Assembly: GCA_910578785.1 (NCBI GenBank)
Contig: CAJTSJ010000012.1
Coordinates: 1 to 64,000, forward strand
Length of the DNA stretch: 64,000 bases
Source: an uncultured Muribaculum sp.
GTDB lineage: Bacteria > Bacteroidota > Bacteroidia > Bacteroidales > Muribaculaceae
Direction of reading: 5' to 3'
Part shown: positions 42,438 through 51,885 of the stretch, piece after piece
Layout of the letters: each line of letters begins with the position of its first letter
Position numbering within the stretch: the first letter of the stretch is position 1
Program-made: the position numbers and the translations under genes
The notes under the pieces: generated by a model
Databases searched by the model: none
What the model was told of the DNA's origin: nothing
What the model saw: the letters and a program-made list of their open reading frames with translations, nothing else

Positions 42438-43373
42438 TTAGAGAGACGCGGCAAGAGCGCCGTTAGTCTTGCGAACAGCTTCAGCACTCTTAGCGAAGAG
42501 AGCCTTTTCATCATCGTTGAGGTTGATGTCGACAATCTTCTCGATACCGTTCTTGCCAAGCAGACAGGGAACGCCGATGCAGATGTCGTTTTCGCCATAT
42601 TCGCCTTCAACGAGAGCGGAGCAAGGAATGACACGCTTCTGGTCGTGGAGCACAGCGGCTACAACGGCTGCCGATGCGGCGCCGGGAGCATACCATGCAG
42701 AAGTTCCGAGCAGGCCGGTCAGAGTGGCACCGCCTACCATAGTGTCGGCAGCTACCTTGTCGAGGGTTTCCTTGTCGAGGAGCTGGGCAACGGGAACACC
42801 GCGGTATGTAGCATAGCGGGTCAAAGGAATCATAGTAGTGTCACCGTGACCGCCGATTACCATACCTTCAACTTCGTTGGGGTTGGCGCCGAGAGCAACG
42901 CTCAAGAAATATTTGAAACGTGAGCTGTCAAGAGCACCGCCCATACCGATGATACGGTTCTTGGGGAGTCCTGAAGTCTTGTGGATAAGATATGTCATTG
43001 TATCCATCGGGTTGGAAACGCAAACAATCACAGCATTGGGGCTATACTTGAGCACATTGTCAGTAACAGACTTAACAATGCCTGCGTTCACGCCGATAAG
43101 CTCTTCACGGGTCATACCGGGCTTACGGGGAATACCTGAAGTGATGACAACCACATCAGAGCCCTTGGTCATTTCGTAATCGTTGGTGACACCCACCATG
43201 CGGGTATTGATATTGAGCAGATTGGCAGTCTGCATAATATCCATAGTCTTGCCTTCTGCAAGGCCCTGCTTGATGTCAATCAGAACCACTTCGTCAGCTA
43301 CGTTATTAGCTACTAACACGTTAGCACAAGTTGCGCCTACATTACCGGCGCCTACCACTGTTACTTTAGACAT
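42438..43373 (-). CDS. mdh: Malate dehydrogenase (LDH-like type)
   Basis: NAD-dependent interconversion of malate and oxaloacetate, used in the reductive branch to fumarate and succinate/propionate in Bacteroidales. Rossmann GAGNVGA at 8-14, substrate-binding SNPMDTMTYL and GIPRKPGM, catalytic His in GGHGDTTMIPL. Arg in SGIPRKPGMTR (rather than Gln) at the specificity position marks malate over lactate. 311 residues. Its own promoter lies 51 bp upstream. Confidence 0.95.
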   Translation of the reverse strand: MSKVTVVGAGNVGATCANVLVANNVADEVVLIDIKQGLAEGKTMDIMQTANLLNINTRMVGVTNDYEMTKGSDVVVITSGIPRKPGMTREELIGVNAGIVKSVTDNVLKYSPNAVIVCVSNPMDTMTYLIHKTSGLPKNRIIGMGGALDSSRFKYFLSVALGANPNEVEGMVIGGHGDTTMIPLTRYATYRGVPVAQLLDKETLDKVAADTMVGGATLTGLLGTSAWYAPGAASAAVVAAVLHDQKRVIPCSALVEGEYGENDICIGVPCLLGKNGIEKIVDINLNDDEKALFAKSAEAVRKTNGALAASL

Positions 43374-43423
43374 AATTGAATTTTGATTTATAATTGGTAT
43401 TTATTGAAATTTTTCTTCAATTA

Positions 43424-43431
43424 CAAAATTA
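43424..43431 (-). promoter_or_regulatory. Promoter -7 element for mdh
   Basis: Minus-strand TAATTTTG matches TAnnTTTG; the leader is about 45 nt. No clear -33. Confidence 0.55.
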
Positions 43432-43487
43432 ATCAATAATTCGATACCATGAAGTCTTTAACTAAAATTTTCAAATAAATTTTTCAA

Positions 43488-44111
43488 CTAATCGAATTCT
43501 ATGATTCCAAGACCCTGACGGACTATGACCGGATTGGAGCTGTCGGTAAGGTCGACCACCGTCGACGGCTCATAGCCGCCTTCGCCTCCATCGATGAGCA
43601 GGCTCACCGTATCTTCATACTTCATCGCCAATGCTTCCGGATCGGCGATGTCGATGTCTGACATATCCTCACCCTCCGATACGACCGAAGTGGTCAGAAT
43701 CGGGTTACCGAGCCTTCTGGCTATGTCGAGTGCAATTGGATTATCAGGAATGCGGAGTCCCACAACCTTGCGTCCCTTGAACACTTTTGGCAAGGATGTC
43801 GATGCCGGCAGTATGAACGTGAACGGTCCGGGAAGAGCCTCCTTTATAATTCGAAAAGCACGGTTATCAATCTTTACATACTCCGATGCCTGCGAAATGT
43901 CGCAACAGATTATGGACAGATTCGTCTTCTGCGGATTCAGACCCTTCAGCTGACATATGCGCTCAATAGCGCCGTTGTTAAGCGCATTGCATCCTACGGC
44001 ATAAAGCGTATCGGTGGGATAGACAATCAGCTCGCCGTCGCGCAGGGCATTCTCCACAAGTTCCATATACCTCGCATTGATACTCGTGGGGTACATCTTC
44101 AGTATAGTCAT
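43488..44111 (-). CDS. YciO-type L-threonylcarbamoyladenylate synthase homologue
   Basis: A second YrdC-domain protein, 207 residues. It has YPTDTLYAVGCNA like true TsaC, but the following KGLNPQKTNLSIICCD loop, GRKVVGLRIPDN and the C-terminal VVDLTDSSNPVIVRQGLG resemble YciO rather than TsaC. YciO proteins bind RNA or nucleotides, and their in vivo role is less certain. It follows rsgA by six bases on the same strand. Confidence 0.85.
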   Translation of the reverse strand: MTILKMYPTSINARYMELVENALRDGELIVYPTDTLYAVGCNALNNGAIERICQLKGLNPQKTNLSIICCDISQASEYVKIDNRAFRIIKEALPGPFTFILPASTSLPKVFKGRKVVGLRIPDNPIALDIARRLGNPILTTSVVSEGEDMSDIDIADPEALAMKYEDTVSLLIDGGEGGYEPSTVVDLTDSSNPVIVRQGLGIIEFD

Positions 44112-44117
44112 GGCTTA

Positions 44118-45053
44118 TCAAAATGGTTTTCTGTATTTATCGGGGTTCGTATCGTCGAGTATCGACAGATATGACGCATAGCGCGACTGGGATATCTGCT
44201 GATTTTCAAGAGCCTCAAGCACGGCACATCCAGGCTCATGCGTGTGCGTGCAGTCGCCGTAGCGGCATCCGCTCGACACCTTGAATATTTCCGGAAAGAA
44301 GTGTGCTATCTCATGCTTGTCAAAGTCGATTGTGCCGAATCCCTTGATTCCCGGAGTGTCTATGATCCATCCTCCTTCGGGCAACGGAAACGCCTCGGAA
44401 AATGTGGTGGTGTGCATGCCGGTATCGTGTATGTCGGATATGGCTGCAGTGCGCAGATTCCTGTCCGGCAACAACCGGTTGATGATGGTCGACTTCCCCA
44501 CCCCTGAATTTCCCGACAGCAACGACACTTTTCCCGCCAGCCGCTCCTTGACCAACCCCATGCCGTCTCCTGTACGGGCCGACACTTCCACGACATCATA
44601 TCCGATGGACTCATACAGATATTTCACAGCATCAAGATACTCCTTGTCGTCATCGGAATTCAGCAGGTCAACTTTATTAATGACAATCGTGACCGGAACC
44701 CGATATGCCTCGGCCGTAGCAAGAAAACGGTCAATGAAAGTGGTCGACGTGGTCGGGTGCACCAGCGTCACAACAAGAAATGCCCGGTCGACATTGGCCG
44801 CGATGATATGCGACTCTTTCGAAAGGTTGCTTGCACGGCGTATGATGTAGTTCTTGCGCGGCATTATTGCCGTAATGAAAGCATTGCCGTCAGGATTGAC
44901 CGAAATGTCAACCTTGTCGCCTACAGCCACAGGATTGGTGGTTCGGATACCTTTCAGGCGGAAATTGCCCTTGACCTTACAGTTTATATCCTGTCCGTCG
45001 TCGGTATGCACCACATACCAGCTTCCGGTATTCTTGATAACGAGTCCGTTCAT
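44118..45053 (-). CDS. rsgA: Ribosome small subunit-dependent GTPase A
   Basis: Circularly permuted GTPase of late 30S maturation. N-terminal OB fold, then G4 NKVDL (about 125-129) ahead of G1 GNSGVGKST (about 180-188) and G3 DTPG (about 232-235). The C-terminal zinc site is CRYGDCTHTHEPGC. 311 residues. It precedes the YciO-like gene by six bases; a consensus promoter sits 34 bp upstream, separating it from the rnf genes. Confidence 0.96.
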   Translation of the reverse strand: MNGLVIKNTGSWYVVHTDDGQDINCKVKGNFRLKGIRTTNPVAVGDKVDISVNPDGNAFITAIMPRKNYIIRRASNLSKESHIIAANVDRAFLVVTLVHPTTSTTFIDRFLATAEAYRVPVTIVINKVDLLNSDDDKEYLDAVKYLYESIGYDVVEVSARTGDGMGLVKERLAGKVSLLSGNSGVGKSTIINRLLPDRNLRTAAISDIHDTGMHTTTFSEAFPLPEGGWIIDTPGIKGFGTIDFDKHEIAHFFPEIFKVSSGCRYGDCTHTHEPGCAVLEALENQQISQSRYASYLSILDDTNPDKYRKPF

Positions 45054-45086
45054 TGTATTGAGGGATAATCAGATATTGTCCAACCA

Positions 45087-45094
45087 CAAAGGTA
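45087..45094 (-). promoter_or_regulatory. Promoter -7 element for rsgA-yciO-like unit
   Basis: Minus-strand TACCTTTG in the 90-bp gap between rnfA and rsgA matches TAnnTTTG; leader about 28 nt. Confidence 0.55.
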
Positions 45095-45143
45095 ACAAAT
45101 TTTACAGGCAATGCGGTTCATCAATCCATTTTATTTTCCCCGC

Positions 45144-45725
45144 TTATCCAACGGATATGCCGGAAAATCCCATAAACGCCATGGCCAGCAGTCCGGCGCA
45201 TATCAGCGCGACAGGCACTCCGCGCATGGGCGCGGGAACATCCATAAGCTCAAGATGCTCTCTGATGCCGGCAAAAATGACCAAGGCAAGCGTAAATCCC
45301 AAGGCCGTGGATATAGCGTAGACAATCGATTCGCCAAGGTTGAAGCCTTTCTGCACCACCAGTATGGCCACCCCAAGCACGGCGCAGTTGGTGGTGATCA
45401 GAGGCAAAAACACACCCAGCGCCTGGTAAAGCGCGGGAGCTATCTTTTTTATGATAATCTCAAGCATCTGGACCAACGCGGCTATCACGAGGATAAAGAC
45501 TATAGTCTGCATATAGTCAAGCGACATGGGGCCGAGAATCATGTCCTGTATCAGCCAGGTGACACAGGTGGCTATCGTCATCACGAAAGTCACGGCGGCG
45601 CCCATACCGAGGGCGGAACTTAGTTTTTTGGACACACCCAGAATCGGACAGATACCGAGGAACTGTGCGAATACGATATTATTGACAAATATCGCGGTAA
45701 CGATGATGGATATATATGTCAGCAT
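45144..45725 (-). CDS. rnfA: Rnf complex subunit A
   Basis: Integral membrane subunit of the ferredoxin:NAD+ oxidoreductase. Six hydrophobic helices in 193 residues; the opening NNIVFAQFLGICPILGVSKKL carries the conserved half-membrane cysteine that helps hold the cluster between RnfA and RnfE. Last gene of the rnf cluster; its ATG overlaps the end of rnfE by seven bases. Confidence 0.95.
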   Translation of the reverse strand: MLTYISIIVTAIFVNNIVFAQFLGICPILGVSKKLSSALGMGAAVTFVMTIATCVTWLIQDMILGPMSLDYMQTIVFILVIAALVQMLEIIIKKIAPALYQALGVFLPLITTNCAVLGVAILVVQKGFNLGESIVYAISTALGFTLALVIFAGIREHLELMDVPAPMRGVPVALICAGLLAMAFMGFSGISVG

Positions 45726-46309
45726 GAGCGTTTGCGGATATAATTGATAAGTGCGATAAGGAATCCAAGCGCGATGAATGCTCCGGGAGCGAGCACGAAC
45801 ACCAGCGAGCCGAAGGCTTCGGGAAACAGACGCGCACCGAACACCGTACCGGTGCCCAACAGCTCACGAACCGACCCGAGCAACGTCAGCGCCACTGTAA
45901 AGCCAAGACCTATACCGACTCCGTCCATGAGAGAATCGGCTACTGAATGCTTCGAAGCATAAGCCTCGGCACGTCCGAGCAGAATGCAGTTGACCACAAT
46001 CAGCGGAATGAATATGCCCAGACTCTCGTTAAGCGCAGGCAAGTAGGCCTGCATGAACATCTGCAGAAGAGTCACGAACGTGGCTATCACAACAATGTAT
46101 GCCGGAATCCTGACTCTGTCGGGCACCAGATTCTTGATGGCCGAAATAGCCATGTTGGAACAAATCAGGACCCCCATGGTGGCAAGGCCCATGGACATTC
46201 CTGTCATGGCCGAGCCTGTGGTGCCAAGGGTCGGACACATTCCGAGCAACAGGACAAACGTCGGGTTTTCAGCGACCAGACCGTTGTATATTATTCGTAA
46301 TTTATTCAT
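45719..46309 (-). CDS. rnfE: Rnf complex subunit E
   Basis: Membrane partner of RnfA with inverted topology, 196 residues. It opens with NPTFVLLLGMCPTLGTTGSA, the counterpart cysteine segment, and has about six helices. Overlaps rnfG by eight bases upstream and rnfA by seven downstream, so these subunits are strongly coupled. Confidence 0.95.
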   Translation of the reverse strand: MNKLRIIYNGLVAENPTFVLLLGMCPTLGTTGSAMTGMSMGLATMGVLICSNMAISAIKNLVPDRVRIPAYIVVIATFVTLLQMFMQAYLPALNESLGIFIPLIVVNCILLGRAEAYASKHSVADSLMDGVGIGLGFTVALTLLGSVRELLGTGTVFGARLFPEAFGSLVFVLAPGAFIALGFLIALINYIRKRSC

Positions 46310-46916
46310 TGTCCTTGCTGTTTAAATAATCTGATTTATATGCTTCAAAGACCGAATAGCAGTTGCGTAAAGTCTCAAGGAAGGCACGCGAACTTATAGT
46401 AGCCGCGGTTATGCCGTCGATTGCACCGCCGTCCTTGGCCACATACATGGCATCTGAACCTGGATTACGGTCTATCACGCTTCGCTTGCCGGCATCCATT
46501 CTGAACCATTCCTGCATCTTGGCTCCAAGTCCGGGAGTCTCAGAGTGCTGGAGCACCTCATAACCGGTCACATTGCCGTCGGCGTCAAATCCATACATCA
46601 CTCCTACCCTGCCGGAAAAACCGTTTAGCGAATACCCCTCCACAGCGGCTCCGCAGAATCTGCCGCCGTCATAGGCCGGAAAGACTACAAACGGTTCAGA
46701 CATGCCCTCCGGTGTATGCTCCCACTTGTCAGCAACAGGATTGTTGGTAAACTCAGGCGCCACAGCTTTAATGGCATCAATCTGCTTTTGTTTGACGGCC
46801 TCGGCTATAGGTTCCTGCGTGACATCATGCACCCAGGCCAGCAACGACGCCGCTACAATGGTGATGACTCCAAGCGAAAGAACCATATTGGACAACGTTG
46901 ACGATAGCTTTTTCAT
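46302..46916 (-). CDS. rnfG: Rnf complex subunit G (covalent FMN)
   Basis: One N-terminal helix anchors a periplasmic FMN domain. The flavinylation motif is DGITAATISS, where the second-last Thr of the D-G-x-T-A-A-T pattern is the FMN acceptor. GVMYGFDADGNVTGYEVLQHSETPGLG is the FMN-domain core. 204 residues. Flavin attachment needs an ApbE transferase, which is not in this window. Overlaps rnfD by four bases. Confidence 0.95.
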   Translation of the reverse strand: MKKLSSTLSNMVLSLGVITIVAASLLAWVHDVTQEPIAEAVKQKQIDAIKAVAPEFTNNPVADKWEHTPEGMSEPFVVFPAYDGGRFCGAAVEGYSLNGFSGRVGVMYGFDADGNVTGYEVLQHSETPGLGAKMQEWFRMDAGKRSVIDRNPGSDAMYVAKDGGAIDGITAATISSRAFLETLRNCYSVFEAYKSDYLNSKDNE

Positions 46917-47911
46917 CGCAGACCCCTCCTTTCTCCGAATATCCGAGGCTTTATATATCTGTCAATCAACGGGACAAAGCTGTTCATCAACAGGATAGCA
47001 AACGACATACCTTCAGGATATGCACCCCAGCGGCGTATTATTACTGTGATTATGCCGATCATGACCCCGAAAAGCACCATACCACGCTTGGTCATTGGCG
47101 ATGTCACGTAGTCCGTGGCCATGAATATCGCTCCGAGAAGCAGTCCGCCCGACAATAGCTCGACCATCACATCGCCTCCGATGCAGAGCGTGAACAATGC
47201 CACAGATCCAAGTATCGCCACCGGTATGTGCCAGGTTATAGTGCGGGTGGCCAGCAAATATGCGAAACCTATCAGCAGAGCCAATGCGCTTACTTCACCC
47301 ATCGAACCGCCGACGCCGCCGAGGAAATTCTGAAGCATGTCGACGGAGAACACCTGTTCCTCGGCCGATGCCGACGCCCCGGCCACCGTATCCGATGCCA
47401 TCTCCGACATTTTTAGCGCTCCAAGAGTAGTAGCCCCCGTTGTAGCATCCAGATAATTAAATCTGTTGACCAACGGCAACGGCCACGACGTCATCTGAAC
47501 AGGGAACGATATCAACAAAAACACACGCCCTACCAAAGCTGGATTCCAGATATTGCATCCAAGACCTCCAAACGACATTTTTCCGATTCCGATAGCCACG
47601 ACACATCCGATAAGCACTATCCAGACCGGAATGTTTGAAGGCAGATTCAATGCAAGCAACAGACCTGTAAGGACGGCACTGCCGTTCATCAGCGTTGCCG
47701 GACGACGAAGCATCCACTTCGTTATGGCAAACTCAACCGCCATACATCCGATGACCGACACCGCTATCACTATCGCGGCGCCTATCCCGAAGAAATAAAG
47801 CGAAGCCGCCAACGACGGGAGCAACGCGATCACCACATTCCACATGCACGACGCCACTGAGCGGCGCGTATGGATGTGAGGCGAAGACGATATTGTAAGT
47901 AACTGATTCAT
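46913..47911 (-). CDS. rnfD: Rnf complex subunit D (covalent FMN)
   Basis: Membrane subunit with about ten hydrophobic helices; the predicted FMN-bearing threonine is in DATTGATTLG, corresponding to the S/T-GAT site of RnfD. 332 residues. Encoded 18 bp after rnfC and overlapping rnfG. Confidence 0.95.
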   Translation of the reverse strand: MNQLLTISSSPHIHTRRSVASCMWNVVIALLPSLAASLYFFGIGAAIVIAVSVIGCMAVEFAITKWMLRRPATLMNGSAVLTGLLLALNLPSNIPVWIVLIGCVVAIGIGKMSFGGLGCNIWNPALVGRVFLLISFPVQMTSWPLPLVNRFNYLDATTGATTLGALKMSEMASDTVAGASASAEEQVFSVDMLQNFLGGVGGSMGEVSALALLIGFAYLLATRTITWHIPVAILGSVALFTLCIGGDVMVELLSGGLLLGAIFMATDYVTSPMTKRGMVLFGVMIGIITVIIRRWGAYPEGMSFAILLMNSFVPLIDRYIKPRIFGERRGLR

Positions 47912-47929
47912 AATCGCGAGTTAATACAA

Positions 47930-49276
47930 TTATTTTTTTGCACTGCGGGCGCGTATCATACCGCCGACAGTGGACTTTCCTAATCTTATGTAGTCAAGAA
48001 GCGGACGCGACGACGGACATGAGAAGCTGCAACATCCGCACTCAAGACAGTTCATCACACCGGAGGCCTCCACCATATCCCAACGAGACTGAGCCGACAG
48101 AAGACCGAGCCGGTAAGGCTCAAGCCCAATAGGACACGCCGCGACGCATCCCGCACACCTGATGCACGGCTGCACGGTTCTCCTGCTTGACTGCGACTCA
48201 GGAAGCATCAATATGGCCGAAGTACCTTTAGTGGCGGGGCAATCGAGCGAAACCGCAGTGCGTCCCATCATCGGACCGCCAAGAATCACCTTGCCGGTAT
48301 CGGCAGGAACTCCGCCGGCCAAATCTACCAGATCCGACATGCGCATACCGATAGGCACGAGATAGTTGCCCGGAGCTGTAACCGACGGCCCCGTCACGGT
48401 GACAACTCTGTCAATCAAAGGCTTACCCAAATACACGGCCTCATATACGGCATAGGCCGTGGCGACGTTCTGCACAATCGCACCGGCATCGACCGGCAGT
48501 CCTCCGGCCGGGACCTCCCGCCCTGTCAATGCCTTTATAAGCTGTTTCTCGCCACCTTGGGGATATTTCACTTTCAGAGCCTCGACTTTAATGGACTCAT
48601 CGCTATCCAGACGGGTTCTCAACAGGTCTATCGCATCACGCTTATTGCTCTCGATACCGATAACGGCCTTCTCCACATCGGCGCCTCGCATCAAAAGCCT
48701 AACTCCCTCCAAAAGCTCATCGGGACGGGCAAGCATCAGCGCATGGTCATTAGTCAGAAACGGCTCGCACTCCGCCCCGTTTATCACCAATATATCGGCG
48801 TGTTTGCCGGGAGGGGGAGTCAGCTTGACACGAGTGGGGAATGCGGCACCGCCAAGACCAACTATGCCGGCATCGCCTATAATGTTAATAATCTCCTCGG
48901 CCGACAGGGTATCGATTTCCCCCCTGGTTCTGCTTTGACCGAAACGCTCTTCCATGTCCGAGGCATGGTCCTCGTCGGACGCGGCTATCGTCACCGAATC
49001 AACCGGCATACCGTAAGCATTCTTGGTCTTATCCACCTTGACTACGGTGCCCGAAATCGGAGTAAACACGTTGGCCGAGACAAAACCGCCTGCCTTACCG
49101 ACCATATCGCCACGCTCAACATGGTCACCCTTTTTCACGATACACATAGCGGGTGCACCGATATGTTGAGACATGGCCATAGTCACTTCCCTCGGAAGCT
49201 CCACCGCTATAATCTTCCCGGATGCAGTTATCTTATTTTCAGGGGGATGTACTCCTCCCTTTCGAAAAGTGAACAT
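47930..49276 (-). CDS. rnfC: Rnf complex subunit C (NADH-binding)
   Basis: Soluble NADH/FMN subunit related to complex I NuoF. Glycine-rich GIVGLGGAAFPTRVKL and INGAECEPFLTNDHALM form the nucleotide/flavin site; two [4Fe-4S] sets follow (CIRCAGCVAACP and CLECGCCSFSCP). 448 residues, without the long C-terminal repeats of some proteobacterial RnfC. It starts 3 bp after rnfB. Confidence 0.96.
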   Translation of the reverse strand: MFTFRKGGVHPPENKITASGKIIAVELPREVTMAMSQHIGAPAMCIVKKGDHVERGDMVGKAGGFVSANVFTPISGTVVKVDKTKNAYGMPVDSVTIAASDEDHASDMEERFGQSRTRGEIDTLSAEEIINIIGDAGIVGLGGAAFPTRVKLTPPPGKHADILVINGAECEPFLTNDHALMLARPDELLEGVRLLMRGADVEKAVIGIESNKRDAIDLLRTRLDSDESIKVEALKVKYPQGGEKQLIKALTGREVPAGGLPVDAGAIVQNVATAYAVYEAVYLGKPLIDRVVTVTGPSVTAPGNYLVPIGMRMSDLVDLAGGVPADTGKVILGGPMMGRTAVSLDCPATKGTSAILMLPESQSSRRTVQPCIRCAGCVAACPIGLEPYRLGLLSAQSRWDMVEASGVMNCLECGCCSFSCPSSRPLLDYIRLGKSTVGGMIRARSAKK

Positions 49277-49279
49277 ATA

Positions 49280-50155
49280 TCAATCGTCTTTCTTTGATTC
49301 TTGTTGCTTTTTGTCGGCGAGAGCGGCCGCATCCTTGGCCGATATAGGAAATCCGGCATCCAGTATGGCACCAGTAGGACAGGCCACTATGCACTTACGG
49401 CACAGACGGCACTTATCAGCATCGATGTACGACAGATTGTCCTTCACCGTAACAGCTCCGAACGGACACACCTTCTCACACTTCATACACCCTATACAGG
49501 CGGCAGTACACTCCTTGCGTGCCACAGCTCCGCGTTCAGTATTTGAACACGCCACCCATACGCGTCTGCCCTTAGGCCCTTTGGGACGGAGTTCAAGCAC
49601 ATGACGCGGGCATGCGCGTGTACATACTCCACAACCTGAGCATAGGTCTTCGTCGACCACAGGCAGACCGCTCAATGGGTCGATATGAATGGCATTCCAA
49701 TTGCACACATCAACACAATCGCCTTCGCCGAGACATCCGCACGGACATCCGGCAGTGCCCGCTCCGAGCTGTTGCATGACAGCACACGACCCGGCTCCGT
49801 CATAACGCGCCGTTGAAGGACGCACTTCGCACGAACCGCCGCACTTGAGCACGGCCACCATCGGACGCGACTGCACACTGGCAAGCCCCACAATCGAGGC
49901 AATCTTGTTCATGGCTTCATCGCCGGCTCCCGGACACACGAGCGAGTCGAGCGACGATGCGGACACACACGCACATGCAAAGTCATGGCATCCCGACCTG
50001 CCGCAGCCGCCGCAATTGGCCCCCGGAAGCAATTCCTCTATAAGTGCTATTCTTGAATCCTCCTTGACATAAAAACGCTTAGACACCATATACAACACTA
50101 CGGCACCAAGCAATCCTATGCCTCCAAGCACAATTATTGCATATAAAATCGACAT
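49280..50155 (-). CDS. rnfB: Rnf complex subunit B (ferredoxin-like)
   Basis: Entry point for ferredoxin electrons. One N-terminal transmembrane helix, then the [4Fe-4S] domain LLPGANCGGCGRSGC, followed by several ferredoxin motifs (CSGCGVCTRACP, CIGCMKCEKVCP, CRLCRKCIVACP) and a further cysteine-rich stretch (CPCGCLGEGDC). 291 residues, the long form typical of anaerobes. 21 bp after rseC. Confidence 0.96.
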   Translation of the reverse strand: MSILYAIIVLGGIGLLGAVVLYMVSKRFYVKEDSRIALIEELLPGANCGGCGRSGCHDFACACVSASSLDSLVCPGAGDEAMNKIASIVGLASVQSRPMVAVLKCGGSCEVRPSTARYDGAGSCAVMQQLGAGTAGCPCGCLGEGDCVDVCNWNAIHIDPLSGLPVVDEDLCSGCGVCTRACPRHVLELRPKGPKGRRVWVACSNTERGAVARKECTAACIGCMKCEKVCPFGAVTVKDNLSYIDADKCRLCRKCIVACPTGAILDAGFPISAKDAAALADKKQQESKKDD

Positions 50156-50176
50156 ACCCGATTAATCATTTTAACA

Positions 50177-50620
50177 TCACAGTCGCCGTATGACCGACCA
50201 CCTGTACTTTTTTCTAATTTTATGCCTGAAACAAAAAAACAAAATCAAATCATAAGCCAACATCGCTCCAAGTCCGGACGCGATACTTACACGGTCGCTC
50301 AAATCCAGGACAAGAAGCGACAACAATATCACGCCGGCAAGCAAAATAGTCGGAAAGACAAACACCAGGGCCACTGCAAAATTGTGAAGCCCCTCCGTAA
50401 GACCAATCTCCACACAATCGCCCTTTCTTAGGAACAAGTCCGGCAAACCGACCGCCACATCAACAATATTTTCACTTCTCCGTGCCGACTCTCCGGTCCG
50501 GCAGAAGGACCGCGCGGCACATCCCGCGCAGTCCTCAGTCGAACTTATCTTCACTGCCACACTTCCATCGGCCACCGAAACCACAGTTCCGGTATGCACG
50601 ACGGAATATTCACTGTGCAT
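50177..50620 (-). CDS. rseC: RseC/MucC family membrane protein
   Basis: SoxR-reducing-system/RseC family: cysteine cluster C31-AG-C34-AARSF-C40 in an N-terminal soluble part, then two hydrophobic helices (about 80-100, 110-130). In other bacteria RseC is tied to the Rnf-like Rsx complex and to RseB/sigma-E regulation. Position directly before rnfB is the usual Bacteroidales arrangement. It starts one base after the stop of the DUF1015 gene. Confidence 0.92.
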   Translation of the reverse strand: MHSEYSVVHTGTVVSVADGSVAVKISSTEDCAGCAARSFCRTGESARRSENIVDVAVGLPDLFLRKGDCVEIGLTEGLHNFAVALVFVFPTILLAGVILLSLLVLDLSDRVSIASGLGAMLAYDLILFFCFRHKIRKKYRWSVIRRL

Positions 50621-50621
50621 A

Positions 50622-51869
50622 TCAGTCTTCCAGTTTATGAATCACAAGTCCCGAGCGTAATTTAGGCTCGAACCATGTGGTTTTCGGAGGCATGATATTG
50701 CCGGTGTCGGCTATACGCATAAGCTGTTCCATCGACACGGGATACAAGGCAAAAGCCACCTTCATCTCGCCGGAGTCGACTCTGCGTTTCAGTTCGCCCA
50801 GGCCTCTGATGCCTCCCACGAAGTCTATGCGCTTGTCGCTTCGGAGATCGTGTATGCCAAGTATGTCGCGCAGAATCAGGTCGCTTGATATGGTCACATC
50901 AAGCTGTCCGATAGGATCATCGTCGTCATAGCGCCCATCGCGCGGCACAAGGCTATACCATTCGCCGTCAAGATACATGGAGAATTCATGCAGTTTTCCG
51001 GGACGATATTCATCAGCGCCCTTGCATTCGACCACGAAGTCCTTGTCGAGAGCCGTCAGGAATTCCTCCTTCGACAGGCCGTTAAGGTCACGCACCACGC
51101 GGTTGTAGTCGATGATGTTAAGATGCGATGCCGGGAATGCCACCGCGAGGAAATAATTGTATTCCTCGTTTCCGGTATGATTGGGATTCTGCTTGGCCTT
51201 TTCGTTGCCGACGAGAGCCGCGGCAGCTGTGCGGTGATGGCCGTCGGCTATATACAGCGCCGGTATGCCGGCAAACAGTTCCGTTATACGGTTGATTGTG
51301 GCATCATCGTCAATCACCCAGAAGTGATGTCCGAATCCGTCAGGCGCCACGAAGTCATATTCAGGTTCTTCTGAAGTCACCTTTTTGATTATAGCCTCAA
51401 GTTCGGCATTGTCGGGAAAAGCGAAAAATACCGGCTCGACATTGGCATTGTTGATGCGCACATGCTTCATACGGTCTTCCTCCTTGTCACGGCGGGTCAG
51501 TTCATGCTTCTTGATGCGCTCTTCCATGTAGTCGGCCACATTGGCGGCGATGACAAATCCGTACTGCGTACGGCCGTTCATGGTCTGAGCGTATATATAG
51601 TAGTGTTCCTTATCGTCCTGCACAAGCCAGCCGTTTTTCTGGAAAGCATGAAAATTTGCTACGGCCTTATCATAGACCACCGGATCATGTTCATCGGTGC
51701 CCGGAGCAAAATCTATCTCCGGCTTGATGATATGGTAAAGCGACTTTTCATTGCCCTGCGCTTCCTGACGCGCTTCTTCGGAATTCAGGACATCATAAGG
51801 ACGAGAAGCCACCTGGGTGACCATCTCGCGCGGCGGACGGAGTCCTTTGAACGGTTTAACTTTTGCCAT
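50622..51869 (-). CDS. DUF1015 protein
   Basis: 415 residues, soluble, with the DUF1015 pattern: KPFKGLRPP, SRPYDVL, then HELTRRDKEEDRM and YIADGHHRTAAA, a conserved Asp-Gly-His-His core that looks like an active or metal-binding site. The function of the family is unknown to me. It lies 16 bp after purA and one base before rseC, so it is probably translated within a purA-DUF1015-rseC-rnf message. Confidence 0.88.
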   Translation of the reverse strand: MAKVKPFKGLRPPREMVTQVASRPYDVLNSEEARQEAQGNEKSLYHIIKPEIDFAPGTDEHDPVVYDKAVANFHAFQKNGWLVQDDKEHYYIYAQTMNGRTQYGFVIAANVADYMEERIKKHELTRRDKEEDRMKHVRINNANVEPVFFAFPDNAELEAIIKKVTSEEPEYDFVAPDGFGHHFWVIDDDATINRITELFAGIPALYIADGHHRTAAAALVGNEKAKQNPNHTGNEEYNYFLAVAFPASHLNIIDYNRVVRDLNGLSKEEFLTALDKDFVVECKGADEYRPGKLHEFSMYLDGEWYSLVPRDGRYDDDDPIGQLDVTISSDLILRDILGIHDLRSDKRIDFVGGIRGLGELKRRVDSGEMKVAFALYPVSMEQLMRIADTGNIMPPKTTWFEPKLRSGLVIHKLED

Positions 51870-51885
51870 GGTAATAAGTGTTTGA

